NCBI RefSeq assembly: GCF_014836845.1
Contig: NZ_JACSQA010000002.1
Span: forward strand, 240,096 to 304,095
DNA length: 64,000 nt
Direction of reading: 5' to 3'
From: Ureibacillus galli
GTDB taxonomy: Bacteria > Bacillota > Bacilli > Bacillales_A > Planococcaceae
Of this stretch, positions 41,956 to 51,002 are shown in pieces; within the stretch, counting starts at the first letter, position 1, and each line of letters starts with the position of its first letter. Under the pieces are notes generated by a model. It saw only the letters and a list, made by a program, of their open reading frames with translations, was not told the origin of the DNA and did not search any database. The translations under genes and the position numbers were made by a program.

Positions 41956-42828
41956 TCAGAAATCTTCGTCAACTCTTCGATGAAATTGATTGCTGTACAA
42001 AATATGTTTTTGTTCAAATCCTGCCTTAAAGTAGACATGATTTGCTCGGTTATTTTGATTATTTACACTTAAACGAATTTCTGTAATATGGGAGTGGGAA
42101 AACATCTCCGTCAAAACTTCTTTTAATAACAAAGTGCCTAATCCTTGATTTTGAGCTTTTGGAGAAATGGCTAAATATTCTAAGGAGGCCTCCCCTATTT
42201 CAGAGTCGATTTCATAGTAGGCGTAACCAACAACGTCATTCATTTCAGATTTCAATACTTTTAAAATACAGTGCTCACTTAATCGATTAATAATTGTTTT
42301 CGCATCGTAATAGGTATTGGGAAACATTTCAAAATGTAGCTTTTCAAATGTTGGATAATCCCTTTCTTCGTAAGGTTTACTCCGTATTTCTCCCATCTCA
42401 TGAAAGTTTTCTTTTTTTATTTCTAAAATTAGATGTTCTCCTGTTTTTGCAGCACCTATTTCATTTAAAAATTGTTGTTGAGTTATGTTTTCTTTATTAA
42501 CAAAAAAATAAAACTCGCTTATTGAAGAATTTCCCTTTACAACTTGCTCCCATAATTGATGCTGTAGAGGTAGAGAAACTATTTGCAGAAAAGGTCCCCA
42601 CACTTCTGCACTAGTTCCAATGTCTAACCCAATTGCCGTAATTATTACTCCATCTTGATTTTTAGCTATCCAAAAGGAAATTCCATCCTTTTCATGGACA
42701 AAATCTTCCTTTAACGTTTTATAAATTTCCTCTTCAACTTCTCCACAATATCCAATATGAAATTGCTTTTGGTTATTTAATTTCGCCAAAAACCGGGATA
42801 ACTCAATTAAATTTTGTGCCTTCTCCAT
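41956..42828 (-). CDS. Two-domain GNAT family acetyltransferase
   Basis: 290 aa. The C-terminal domain is a normal GNAT: EASLEYLAISPKAQNQGLGTL contains beta4 and the acetyl-CoA loop, followed by IRLSVNNQNNRANHVYFKAGF. The N-terminal 130 residues are a degenerate GNAT-like half without a CoA motif. ATG at 42828 was chosen for the GGGGG upstream and because the longer frame would cross the terminator at 42896-42927. Substrate unknown. Confidence 0.82.
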   Translation of the reverse strand: MEKAQNLIELSRFLAKLNNQKQFHIGYCGEVEEEIYKTLKEDFVHEKDGISFWIAKNQDGVIITAIGLDIGTSAEVWGPFLQIVSLPLQHQLWEQVVKGNSSISEFYFFVNKENITQQQFLNEIGAAKTGEHLILEIKKENFHEMGEIRSKPYEERDYPTFEKLHFEMFPNTYYDAKTIINRLSEHCILKVLKSEMNDVVGYAYYEIDSEIGEASLEYLAISPKAQNQGLGTLLLKEVLTEMFSHSHITEIRLSVNNQNNRANHVYFKAGFEQKHILYSNQFHRRVDEDF

Positions 42829-42895
42829 TGACCATTTTTCCCCCTTTGTCTTATAAAATATTTCGCCACCCAATTCGTAAAACCTTTCAATAGCA

Positions 42896-42927
42896 TGAAA
42901 AAAGCGCCTCCTCATAAGGAAGCGCTT
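42896..42927 (-). terminator. Terminator of the YitT gene
   Basis: AAGCGC-C-TCC pairs with GGA-A-GCGCTT around TCATAA; TTTTT follows on the minus strand. Confidence 0.85.
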
Positions 42928-42941
42928 CTAGCATGATAAAC

Positions 42942-43814
42942 TTAGTGAATATCTCTTTTTCTGAAATTACCGCCTTTTACTTCAGCAACGTCATAAACCG
43001 TTACAAAGGCATGGGGGTCAATTTCCTGAATGATTTCTTTTATTTTACTTTCTTCTAAACGGTTAATTACACATGTTATCTCTTTGAATAATTCATTCGA
43101 ATAGCCACCGTATGCATCTTTATATGTAGCACTTCGACCTAAACGATCCCTGATTGTTTCCACCATTACTTCTGGATGTGAAGTAATAATTTTAAAGGTT
43201 TTTGAACCGCTTAACCCTTCCTCTACGATATGAATTACTTTAGATGCTATAAAATAGGCAATCCCTGAAAGAATGGCACCTTGTAATCCGAATACTGTAG
43301 AAACAATAATGAATACAAATAAGTTTAAAAATAAGATTAAATCACTTGTTCCAAAGGGTAACTTTTTAGAAAGTAATACTGCTAACATATCAATACCATC
43401 TAGGGCACCACCGTTACGCAAGGCAAGACCCATACCAAAGCCGAGAATGACACCACCGACAACTGTAACGAGCAATGTATCTCCTTTAATAATAGCTGGT
43501 ACATGGTGCATAAGAACCGTTCCAATTGCTAATGACGCAATTCCAATTACCGAATAAATAGCGAAACTTTTCCCGATTTGTTTATAACCTAACCAAACAA
43601 AAGGAATGTTGATGATTGCAATTAAAACGCCTAATGGTATACCGAATAACTGTGAGCCAACAATACTCAGACCCGTTACCCCACCGTCAGAAACATTATT
43701 TGGGATGAGGACCGCTTCTAGTCCGTAGGCTGCGATTAGTCCACCAAGGATAATCAAAATCGATTTTGATAAAAATTTTACTATCTTAGGTTTACGTTTT
43801 TTCTCTTTATTCAT
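42942..43814 (-). CDS. YitT family membrane protein
   Basis: 290 aa. About six membrane helices (DUF161, with EAVLIPNNVSDGGVTGLSIV and LRNGGALDGIDMLAVLL) followed by a cytosolic DUF2179 domain (FKIITSHPEVMVETIRDRLG). The family is abundant in Bacillales and its transport function is not defined. ATG at 43814 after GGGGAAATGA. Own terminator. A palindrome ACAGTACTGT lies in its leader at about 43853-43862. Confidence 0.9.
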   Translation of the reverse strand: MNKEKKRKPKIVKFLSKSILIILGGLIAAYGLEAVLIPNNVSDGGVTGLSIVGSQLFGIPLGVLIAIINIPFVWLGYKQIGKSFAIYSVIGIASLAIGTVLMHHVPAIIKGDTLLVTVVGGVILGFGMGLALRNGGALDGIDMLAVLLSKKLPFGTSDLILFLNLFVFIIVSTVFGLQGAILSGIAYFIASKVIHIVEEGLSGSKTFKIITSHPEVMVETIRDRLGRSATYKDAYGGYSNELFKEITCVINRLEESKIKEIIQEIDPHAFVTVYDVAEVKGGNFRKRDIH

Positions 43815-44141
43815 TTCATTTCCCCTATCCAAATTAAAATTAAATATTGTATACAGTACTGTTTAATCTATGTAATAAGATTTTGATACTCCTACTTAAT
43901 TATAGTAGTACAGAAACGATTATCAAAATCATAAGTCTTCTTATTTAAATGTAGTATGGCATTTAATACGAAAAAATACTTTATTTTATTACCAAGGATC
44001 CACACCTTTCAATCACCACCATTGATATTTGTAATATTTTAACAGTATAATAATTACAAGAAACGGTTGACTTCATGAGATTTTTACAGCTGCTTAAAAT
44101 ATCGTTTTGACGTTATGAATCAAATGAAGGGGAGCTAAATT
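43815..44141. other. Divergent region yitT / DUF2332 gene
   Basis: A 327-base gap. It has the palindrome ACAGTACTGT on the yitT side and AT-rich promoter-like sequence on the other (TATAAT at about 44046). No gene or hairpin was recognised. Confidence 0.4.
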
Positions 44142-45161
44142 ATGGGGATGAAACTGAGTGAACAATTTCAACGTTTTGCAAAATACGAGTGTGAAAATTC
44201 TAGTAAATTATATGAAGTACTTTCCTATCAAATAGCTGAGGACGCTGAATTACTCGATATTGTTACCACCATTCCAACAGGTCAGCCTAAACCGAATTTA
44301 CTTTTCGCCATCGTCCACTATTTATTATTTGAAAAGGATGAATCATTAAAAAATTACTATCCTACCTTTTCAGATCATCTACTTCCTGCTGAAGAAGCTT
44401 TTTTACCCTTTAAACAATTTGTATTAAAACATGAACAATCTCTAAATGAACTTTTTCAAACGAAGCTTGTACAGACGAATGAAGTTCGGAGATGTGCTTA
44501 TTTATATCCAATGTTTGCCGAAATTTACGAAGAACATAAGCAACCATTAGCATTAGTTGAAATTGGTACAAGCGCTGGTCTTCAGCTTGGCGTGGATCAA
44601 TATAATTATTTATATAATGGGGAAATTTCCGTTACGAACTCCAAAACACCCGTTATAATCTCATCTGAAAATATCGGCACTCCATTACCAAATGCCATTT
44701 ATACAACCCCGAAAGTGAAAACACGGATAGGAGTGGACTTGAACCCGATTGATTTAAAGGATGAAAACGAATTAAGATGGCTACAAGCCCTTATTTGGCC
44801 CGAACATCATGAACGGAGAGAATTATTAAAGGAAGCGGCTAATGTTGTAACACAGCTCCATCTTCAATTAGTTCGAGGAGATGGGATTGCTAAATTGGAG
44901 GATCTATGTGAGCTTATTCCTGAAGGTGAAATGATTGTCGTTTTTCATACTCACGTGGCAAATCAAATCCCAATGGAAGGACGACAACAGCTAGTTGAAA
45001 AGTTGAGTAAAATAAGTACAAAACGTCCGTTATATCATTGCTATAACAATATGTACGATCCTAATTTACATCAAGATTATATATATGATGGAGAAATCAT
45101 TGAAAAAAGAATGATGGAAAATACAGATGGTCATGCAAGATGGTTTAATTGGGCAAAGTAG
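44142..45161 (+). CDS. DUF2332 family protein
   Basis: 339 aa, cytosolic. The conserved blocks ALVEIGTSAGLQLGVDQYNY, RIGVDLNPIDLKDENELRWL and LEDLCELIPEGEMIVVFHTH are those of DUF2332, which look like a SAM-dependent methyltransferase fold (EIG-x-SAGL). No function is established. ATG at 44142 after GGGGAGCTAAATT. Followed by a hairpin at 45169-45191. Single gene. Confidence 0.85.
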   Translation: MGMKLSEQFQRFAKYECENSSKLYEVLSYQIAEDAELLDIVTTIPTGQPKPNLLFAIVHYLLFEKDESLKNYYPTFSDHLLPAEEAFLPFKQFVLKHEQSLNELFQTKLVQTNEVRRCAYLYPMFAEIYEEHKQPLALVEIGTSAGLQLGVDQYNYLYNGEISVTNSKTPVIISSENIGTPLPNAIYTTPKVKTRIGVDLNPIDLKDENELRWLQALIWPEHHERRELLKEAANVVTQLHLQLVRGDGIAKLEDLCELIPEGEMIVVFHTHVANQIPMEGRQQLVEKLSKISTKRPLYHCYNNMYDPNLHQDYIYDGEIIEKRMMENTDGHARWFNWAK

Positions 45162-45168
45162 AATAAAG

Positions 45169-45191
45169 CATCCCCCATAATTTGGGGGATG
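45169..45191. terminator. Hairpin between convergent genes
   Basis: CATCCCCC pairs perfectly with GGGGGATG around a 7-base loop. T-tracts are short on both sides. It stands between DUF2332 and the monooxygenase gene and may serve both. Confidence 0.7.
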
Positions 45192-45194
45192 TTG

Positions 45195-45524
45195 TCATTC
45201 CTTTTCAAATGAATAGTTTTTTTCCACTTTACAAATTTTTAAAGAATATCCTTTATACCATTCGGATTTCCCTTTTTCCTTGGCGACCTTATGAGCTGTA
45301 TGTTCTCTCCACTGTTGAATTGCTTCTAAAGAATCCCAATAGGATACCATAATTCCTAATTCATCATCTCGAACACTTTCTATCCCTAAAAAGCCCTCTT
45401 GGCTAGATGCTAAAGCTGTCATTTTCTCTGCCATCGTGCCGTATCCTTTGTCTACACCCGTTCCCTTTGACGTGAAGATCACTGCATAATAAGGTGGTTC
45501 ATGAATTGTCGTAGCTTCGTTCAT
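45195..45524 (-). CDS. Antibiotic biosynthesis monooxygenase (ABM) domain protein
   Basis: 109 aa. YYAVIFTSKGTGVDKGYGTM, GFLGIESVRDDELGIMVSYWD and IQQWREHTAHKVAKEKGKSEW are ABM-fold motifs found in small heme- or quinone-handling monooxygenases. Conserved His in EHTAHK. Substrate unknown. Start ATG after AAGGAGGGCACCTGAG. The downstream gene on this strand ends in an ISL3 element beyond its start. Confidence 0.85.
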   Translation of the reverse strand: MNEATTIHEPPYYAVIFTSKGTGVDKGYGTMAEKMTALASSQEGFLGIESVRDDELGIMVSYWDSLEAIQQWREHTAHKVAKEKGKSEWYKGYSLKICKVEKNYSFEKE

Positions 45525-45573
45525 CTCAGGTGCCCTCCTTCACTACTTTCTATAGGATATTCCTTCTTTTTCT

Positions 45574-46946
45574 GGTTCTATGTCAAATGTTGGGGTGAAG
45601 TGATATTACACGGCACCCCGATTATCCTAAATGAATCCCAATTTTCTTAGATAAATTATTTAATAAAATTTTCGCTTTAAAGTGTTCATAGCTTCTAAAA
45701 CCATAAGCATTACGCTTCAAAACTTTTGATTTATTATTAATTCCTTCTAAAAAACCATTTAAATATCCAAAACTTAAACTATTTAAAATTTCAACTTGCC
45801 AATTTTTTAGCGTTTGAATGGCCTTTAAAAATGCCGGAATATTTGCTTTTTCTACCTTTCGGTAAAAGGCTTCTAATCTTTTTTTTATTTCTATCAAATC
45901 ATTTGAAGTTTTTGCCCAATCAAACCATTCGCAGTAAGCTTCTTTTAATTCATAGGCTTGCTTTAGTTCCTTCGACATTCCTATGTAACGATTTAAGTAC
46001 CAACGATTCGTTTCTGTTAACTTATCAAATCGTTTATATAGTACATGACGCATTTTCTTACATTTCTTTCGATCATATGCATGCCATTCTTTTTGAACAT
46101 TTCGACGTACTTCATCTAGTGCCCAGTAAATATAACGACAATAATGAAAGCGATCCGCAATAATAATCGGGCGATTTAACGCCTTCCTAACTGCTGCTTT
46201 AAAGCTTGGATTCATGTCCATAACCACAATTTCTACATCTGCACCGTATTTCATCAAGTAATCCTTAATGGTTTCTTTTCTACGATTTGGTAAAATATCA
46301 ATTGGTTCATGTGTTTCCGCATTGGCAATAATTAATTGATAAGTTCCCGCATCGGTATCTGCTTTATATTCATCAATCGCGATACATTTTGGTAAATGAA
46401 CCCCTTCATTTAATTGTTCCTTTACTACTTCTTTAAAGCGACGAATCACTGTTGAGCTTGATGTACCAAGTACTTCAGCTGCTTCTTTAAATGTTTTTGC
46501 CTTTATTGAACGGATTCGTACAACTTGATTCCATTCTTTCGAGAAACGTTGATATTTATCCACGAAAGGGGATTTTTCTGAAAAACGTTTCCCACATTGG
46601 CATACATAACGACGACGTTTATAAAAAAGGACGGTTAATCGTTCAAACCATTTTAAATGATTAATTTTTTGAATTCGATAATCATGGACTTTTGATGTTA
46701 TATTCTTGCATGCTGGACATTGATGTTCTTTTTTTGGTATGGAAACGTGTAGAACAATACGTTCCCCCATCTCCTCCACCTTATGAACAGTTACACCTTT
46801 TAATCCTGGAATATTCATGTTAAAATTCATTTGCACGTATCACCTTTCATTGCTTGTTTCTCGACAATTCAAGTATATAGAAATCGGTGATTACGTGCTT
46901 TTTTATTTATGAAATTTTTTCAAACCCCAACAAATATTATAGAGCC
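45574..46946 (-). mobile_element. ISL3-family insertion sequence, complete
   Basis: 1373 bases. The terminal inverted repeats align as GGTTCTATGTCAAATGTTGG at 45574 and GGCTCTATAATATTTGTTGG (reverse complement of the right end, 46946); both continue GGGT. The only gene is the transposase at 45622-46836. An exact 8-base target duplication flanks it, so the copy inserted whole, is probably recent and probably still functional. It lies in an intergenic space and interrupts no recognisable gene, though it may separate the ABM gene from its promoter side. Confidence 0.93.
45622..46836 (-). CDS. ISL3-family transposase
   Basis: 404 aa, full length. The N-terminal zinc-finger-like region has CPACKNITSKVHDYR and CQCGKRFSEKSPF. 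The HTH is KEAAEVLGTSSSTVIRRF. The catalytic DDE core includes CIAIDEYKADTDAGTYQLII, VVMDMNPSFKAAVRKAL and IADRFHYCRY, with the final Glu in GFLEGINNKSKVLKRNAYGF. No frameshift. ATG near the right end of the element. Moves the element by a DDE mechanism. Confidence 0.95.
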   Translation of the reverse strand: MQMNFNMNIPGLKGVTVHKVEEMGERIVLHVSIPKKEHQCPACKNITSKVHDYRIQKINHLKWFERLTVLFYKRRRYVCQCGKRFSEKSPFVDKYQRFSKEWNQVVRIRSIKAKTFKEAAEVLGTSSSTVIRRFKEVVKEQLNEGVHLPKCIAIDEYKADTDAGTYQLIIANAETHEPIDILPNRRKETIKDYLMKYGADVEIVVMDMNPSFKAAVRKALNRPIIIADRFHYCRYIYWALDEVRRNVQKEWHAYDRKKCKKMRHVLYKRFDKLTETNRWYLNRYIGMSKELKQAYELKEAYCEWFDWAKTSNDLIEIKKRLEAFYRKVEKANIPAFLKAIQTLKNWQVEILNSLSFGYLNGFLEGINNKSKVLKRNAYGFRSYEHFKAKILLNNLSKKIGIHLG

Positions 46947-46975
46947 CTTTTTCTCTAGTTATACCTAAATAACAA

Positions 46976-47007
46976 ATAAAAAATGCGTCTTCTCATATGA
47001 AAACGCA
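46976..47007 (-). terminator. Terminator of the DinB gene
   Basis: TGCGT-TTC pairs with GAA-ACGCA (46984-47007), with TTTTTTATTTG following on the minus strand. Confidence 0.75.
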
Positions 47008-47029
47008 GAAAACTAAAACTATTAAACCA

Positions 47030-47524
47030 TTAGATTAATGATTGATTTCCTTTGTCAGCAAGACCACGTCCGATAACATTAGCGGATATTGGCTTCTTCC
47101 CTAGTTCTCTTGACCAAATGGATAATTGACCAATGTGGTGAATTTCATGAGCAATGATATGGCGCATGATTTCACCCCAAGTGTCTGTTACTACTCTTCC
47201 ATCTGGTAAAGTTTCCGTAAATAGCCGACTTTCCATACTCGCATCCCAGTTATTCACAAAGCCCTCTACTTCTTCTTTAAACCGAGCATCTAATTGTCGC
47301 ACCTTTTCTAAACTATTAAACTTTTCAAAGTCCTCTTGAAAATCAGGTTTTCCTTGTATTTGGCGGATCCAACTCCACTCTACGTCTACGATATGGAAAA
47401 GAGTTTTTAATATACTCTCCATCCCTCCCGTACGTTGCCGTAATAACTCCTCTTCTGGCAACTCCTCACACCATTTATACCATTCTTCCCTTACCATCCA
47501 ATTATATTGAAAGAACATGTTCAT
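47030..47524 (-). CDS. DinB family protein
   Basis: 164 aa four-helix bundle. The metal-binding histidines of the DinB/YfiT family are visible as LFHIVDVEWSW (about residue 51) and MRHIIAHEIHHIGQLSIWS (about 125-140). Members are thiol-transferase-like or unknown. ATG at 47524 has AAAGGAG 9 bases before; a longer frame upstream would include that site. It follows the ABC permease gene on the same strand by 75 bases. Own terminator. Confidence 0.88.
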   Translation of the reverse strand: MNMFFQYNWMVREEWYKWCEELPEEELLRQRTGGMESILKTLFHIVDVEWSWIRQIQGKPDFQEDFEKFNSLEKVRQLDARFKEEVEGFVNNWDASMESRLFTETLPDGRVVTDTWGEIMRHIIAHEIHHIGQLSIWSRELGKKPISANVIGRGLADKGNQSLI

Positions 47525-47599
47525 CTTTTCCCGCTCCTTTATGGCAAACTTGAAATCAAACAACCTATTATATATATTCTTTAAAAGGACTAATGATGT

Positions 47600-48280
47600 T
47601 TATTTAATTTCCCCTAATTTTTCTGCTGATACGATGGATAAGAGAATACTTAGACCCCCTAATATACAAAATACAACGATTAATGTATCTTGTTGTACAT
47701 TAATAAAGGATGAAAAATTAGGCAACTGCATCACAACAATTGCACAAATGATTGTTGGAAAAACCGCTCTTTTCCATATACCAAACAAAAATAACGGGAT
47801 AAATGTAATTATCGTTGCCTTGAAAGCTGTACTTATCATAGCAGTTATAAATGTTATCATGTCATTAAATGTTGGCTGTCCATTAATAATCGGAATAAAT
47901 TGATCAACAGTAACAATCACGATACTAGATAGTAAAGAGGAAAATAGCGTTATGATAAAAACGACAAAAGCTATGAACAAAATCTTTGCTATAAACAATT
48001 TTCTTCTAGTAATCGGATATCCGAAAGATAAGGCCATCGTTTTTGATTTATACTCTTCAATAAATACATGATTAATTAAAGATGCCCCAAATAATATGAC
48101 CCCCAATTGAATAAAGGAATTCAGTTCAATGGCCAGGGCATAACTTTCGCTAAAATAAGGGATGATGGAGTGAATAAAAAATGGAGGAAGAATCATTAGT
48201 ATTCCTAAGTAAATGGCCATTTCTCCTATTACTAAGGAACGTTTTAATTTTTTCCATTCAAGCATCATTAATTTAGTCAA
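47600..48280 (-). CDS. ABC transporter permease (YcbO-like)
   Basis: 226 aa, six membrane helices of the ABC-2 type, with HVFIEEYKSKTMALSFGYPI between the first helices, which is conserved in peptide-antibiotic resistance exporters of BcrB/LanE type. TTG at 48280 has GGAGG 8 bases upstream. It overlaps the end of the ATPase gene by 8 bases, so translation is coupled. Partner of the ATPase upstream. Size matches B. subtilis YcbO (228). Confidence 0.85.
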   Translation of the reverse strand: MTKLMMLEWKKLKRSLVIGEMAIYLGILMILPPFFIHSIIPYFSESYALAIELNSFIQLGVILFGASLINHVFIEEYKSKTMALSFGYPITRRKLFIAKILFIAFVVFIITLFSSLLSSIVIVTVDQFIPIINGQPTFNDMITFITAMISTAFKATIITFIPLFLFGIWKRAVFPTIICAIVVMQLPNFSSFINVQQDTLIVVFCILGGLSILLSIVSAEKLGEIK

Positions 48281-49196
48281 CTTTACCACCTCCACTAATT
48301 TGCGCATAATAATAGTCTTCTAAGGAACTTGTATGCTTTTGAATTTCTTCAATGTCCACACCATGAACAATTAACATTTTTGTAATGTCCGATTGGGAAT
48401 GGGTTAAGTCGTAAATTCGAATTCGATTATTTTGGACGATTTTCATATTTGATATTTGAAGCTCACTTTCTAGGACATAAACGGCTTTCTCCACATTTGT
48501 CGTTTGAAGCTCAATATAATCCGTTCGTTGTTTTCGAATTTCCTCGATGGAAATTTCATTAATTAACCTCCCTTTATTAATTACCCCAATACGATTAACG
48601 ACTTGCTCCATCTCTCCTAAAATATGACTCGATAATAAAAACGTAATGCCATATTCTTGATTGAGCATTAATATTAAATCCCGAATATCTTTAATACCGA
48701 TTGGATCTAAGCCATTGGTCGGTTCATCTAAAATAATCAATTCCGGTTTCGTAATGATTGCCCGCGCAATTCCTAATCGTTGTTTCATCCCAAGGGAAAA
48801 ATCTTTTACTCGTCCGTTTTCGTTTCCCTTTAAATGAACCATATTTAACGCTTGCTTAATAGCAACTTCGTCATAATAGCCTAAATAGTCGCAATGGATT
48901 TTTAAGTTTTCCATCGCTGTTAAATGTTCGAAAAAGGTAGGATATTCAATAATGCTTCCGACTCTCTTAAGAGCTGCCTTTGAACGATTAGTAAGCTTAT
49001 GCCCAAAAAGTTCAATTTCACCGCTTGTTGAAGAAGTGATTCCTGTGAGCATTTTCATAATCGTCGTTTTCCCAGCCCCATTTTGACCAAGGAAACCATA
49101 TATTTCTCCCTTTTTAATGTGTAAATTAATATTTGAAACTAGCTCTTTCCCTTTTACTTTTTTCGTCAGACCTGTTGTTTTTACGATATATTCCAA
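48273..49196 (-). CDS. ABC transporter ATP-binding protein (YcbN-like)
   Basis: 307 aa. Walker A is GFLGQNGAGKTT, the signature LGMKQRLGIARA (with the family phrase KDFSLGMKQR), Walker B LIILDEPTNGLDP and the switch LLSSHILGEMEQV. The C-terminal 80 residues are the extension seen in BcrA-type ATPases. TTG at 49196 after GGGGAG; the longer frame with MRKKKEK is unsupported. Identical in length to B. subtilis YcbN. Likely exports a cell-wall-active peptide or bacitracin-like compound with the permease. Confidence 0.9.
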   Translation of the reverse strand: MEYIVKTTGLTKKVKGKELVSNINLHIKKGEIYGFLGQNGAGKTTIMKMLTGITSSTSGEIELFGHKLTNRSKAALKRVGSIIEYPTFFEHLTAMENLKIHCDYLGYYDEVAIKQALNMVHLKGNENGRVKDFSLGMKQRLGIARAIITKPELIILDEPTNGLDPIGIKDIRDLILMLNQEYGITFLLSSHILGEMEQVVNRIGVINKGRLINEISIEEIRKQRTDYIELQTTNVEKAVYVLESELQISNMKIVQNNRIRIYDLTHSQSDITKMLIVHGVDIEEIQKHTSSLEDYYYAQISGGGKVD

Positions 49197-49341
49197 ATCG
49201 CCTCTCCCCTTTCTGTTACCCTTATCATAAGCAACAGACTTTTCTTTTTTCTTTCTCAAACCTTACAAATTTCTTAAGTTTTCTATGTATAAAAAAGAAA
49301 AGATTATAAAAGTTGATTTGACGACTTTTGAAGTCCCACTA
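49197..49341 (-). promoter_or_regulatory. Gap between sensor kinase and ABC genes, candidate regulator site
   Basis: 145 bases with the sequence CTTAAGAAATTTGTAAGG on the minus strand, in which TAAG and GTAAG stand 11 bases apart, the spacing usual for OmpR-type regulators. It suggests that the neighbouring response regulator drives the ABC genes from here. Weak evidence. Confidence 0.3.
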
Positions 49342-50277
49342 CTAGTAGGTTATCCGGTTAAAGACACACGTAAATACCGTTTTTTCGTAAGGTTTACTTT
49401 TTAATAAGATAGAGCCTTTCATCCCTTCCACTAACCGCTTTGTAATACTTAAACCGAGTCCACTTCCTTGAAATTCGGGATTCCGCGCATCATCCAACGT
49501 ATACAGCCGTTCAAATACAAGCTCTTGCTCTTTTTCTGCAATGCCCTTTCCTTTATCCCAAACATCTATAGCAATATTATCCCCTTCTTCTCGTACGGTT
49601 AAGCCAATGATGCCTCCCTCACTACCATAACGAAGGGCGTTAGAAATTAAATTACTCAATACACGATTTAACGCTTCTTCATTTCCAAAAATAAAATAAT
49701 CTTGTTCAGGAATGTCCAGTTCCACTTGCAATTTTTTTGACTGAAGTAAATGGTAAAATTCCAGCACATTTTTCCTGCAAATCTCGCTTACAGACACCTT
49801 TGTTAACGGAATAGAATAATCCCCCGATTCCAATTTCACTAAATCAAAAAATCGATGAATTAATTCGATTACTTGCTCAGTTTTTTTATAAAGTTGTTGC
49901 GTAACTATTGTACGTTCTTCTTTTTGCATCATTTTATCCATCGTTAATTTCTCTACATATCCTAAAATGACCGTCAATGGTGTTTTCAAATCGTGGGACA
50001 TGTTTGAGATCATTTTTCTTAAACTTTCTTTTGTTTTCGAATAATCCGCAATTACTTTTTGATTGAAATCGAGTAGGCGATTTATTTGAATGAGAGCAGT
50101 TTGAACCGTTTCCTCATTTGTTATGAACAACACCTTTTCTGCAGACTGGTCATGAAGGATAGAATCTAGTTGTTGACTTAATTCTCTTAAGTTTTTCTTG
50201 ATTTTAAACTTGGAATAGAATTGCCAACCAATCAGGAGTAACAATAGGACGATGATTACAATCAATAGTAAAATCAT
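49342..50277 (-). CDS. Sensor histidine kinase (YcbM-like)
   Basis: 311 aa. One N-terminal membrane helix (MILLLIVIIVLLLLLIGWQF), a short cytosolic linker, then HisKA with MISNMSHDLKTPLTVILGY (phosphorylated His) and HATPase with NLISNALRYGSEGG (N box), VWDKGKGI (G1) and GSGLGLSI (G2). With only one membrane span it is probably an intramembrane-sensing kinase. ATG at 50277 has AGGAG 7 bases upstream and lies just after the regulator stop. Same length as B. subtilis YcbM. Confidence 0.92.
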   Translation of the reverse strand: MILLLIVIIVLLLLLIGWQFYSKFKIKKNLRELSQQLDSILHDQSAEKVLFITNEETVQTALIQINRLLDFNQKVIADYSKTKESLRKMISNMSHDLKTPLTVILGYVEKLTMDKMMQKEERTIVTQQLYKKTEQVIELIHRFFDLVKLESGDYSIPLTKVSVSEICRKNVLEFYHLLQSKKLQVELDIPEQDYFIFGNEEALNRVLSNLISNALRYGSEGGIIGLTVREEGDNIAIDVWDKGKGIAEKEQELVFERLYTLDDARNPEFQGSGLGLSITKRLVEGMKGSILLKSKPYEKTVFTCVFNRITY

Positions 50278-50279
50278 GT

Positions 50280-50975
50280 TCACTCTCCTAACTTGTAACC
50301 AATTCCCCAAACGGTTTGAATATATTGGGGGTTGGATGGATCTTCTTCGATTTTTTCTCTTAATCTTCGAATATGTACGTTAATTACATTTTCATTTCCA
50401 AAATAATCATCTTCCCAAATCATTTCGTAAATTTGTTCCTTTGTAAATACACGACTTTTATTCGTCATCATTAGCTTTAACATATGAAATTCCTTTGATG
50501 TAAGCTTCACTATCTTATCTTTAACTTGGGCTGTAAATGAATTTAAATCTAATGTCAATTCTTTGTAGTGTAATGTATTCGCTATCGGTTGTTTCTCTAC
50601 AGTGGAATATTGCGTTGCCCTTCGTATTGCCGCATTCACTCGAGCAGTTAGTTCAATCATAGAAAACGGCTTGCTAATATAGTCGTCTGCTCCAAATCCT
50701 AACCCTAATGCTTTATCAATATCGCTACCTTTTGCTGAGATAATTAGTACTGGAACTAAACTAGTTTCCCTAAACTTTTTCAATAACTCCATGCCACTTA
50801 ATTTCGGAATCATTAAGTCTAGTAAAATTAAATCAAACTTATCTTGTTGAAAATGACTAAGAGCTTCTTCCCCATCAAAAGCAGTAATAATCGTAAAGTT
50901 TTCGCTCTCTAAGTGACTTTTAATAAGATGACTTATTTCTTTATCATCTTCAACAAGTAAAATAACTTTTTGCAT
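50280..50975 (-). CDS. OmpR-family response regulator (YcbL-like)
   Basis: 231 aa. Receiver domain with the acidic pocket in VEDDKEI, phosphorylated Asp in LILLDLMIPKLSG and Lys in SKPFSMIEL. C-terminal winged helix with LTSKEFHMLKLMM and VHIRRLREKIEEDP. Works with the kinase downstream (kinase ATG directly follows the stop). By analogy with B. subtilis YcbLM it should induce the ABC transporter genes in response to an antimicrobial. Confidence 0.94.
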   Translation of the reverse strand: MQKVILLVEDDKEISHLIKSHLESENFTIITAFDGEEALSHFQQDKFDLILLDLMIPKLSGMELLKKFRETSLVPVLIISAKGSDIDKALGLGFGADDYISKPFSMIELTARVNAAIRRATQYSTVEKQPIANTLHYKELTLDLNSFTAQVKDKIVKLTSKEFHMLKLMMTNKSRVFTKEQIYEMIWEDDYFGNENVINVHIRRLREKIEEDPSNPQYIQTVWGIGYKLGE

Positions 50976-51002
50976 TTTTTCACACCCAATTATTTTTCAT
51001 TT

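Larger units (their letters stand above)
45566..46954. repeat. 8-bp target site duplication of the ISL3 element
   Basis: CTTTTTCT stands at 45566-45573 and again at 46947-46954, immediately outside the two inverted repeats. Both copies are identical. Eight bases is the normal size for ISL3-family insertions. Confidence 0.9.

Noticed and set aside
43853..43862. ACAGTACTGT palindrome as a LexA or GntR site before yitT
   Set aside because: It does not match the Bacillus LexA box (CGAACNNNNGTTCG) and no known GntR regulator is nearby; only the symmetry is notable.
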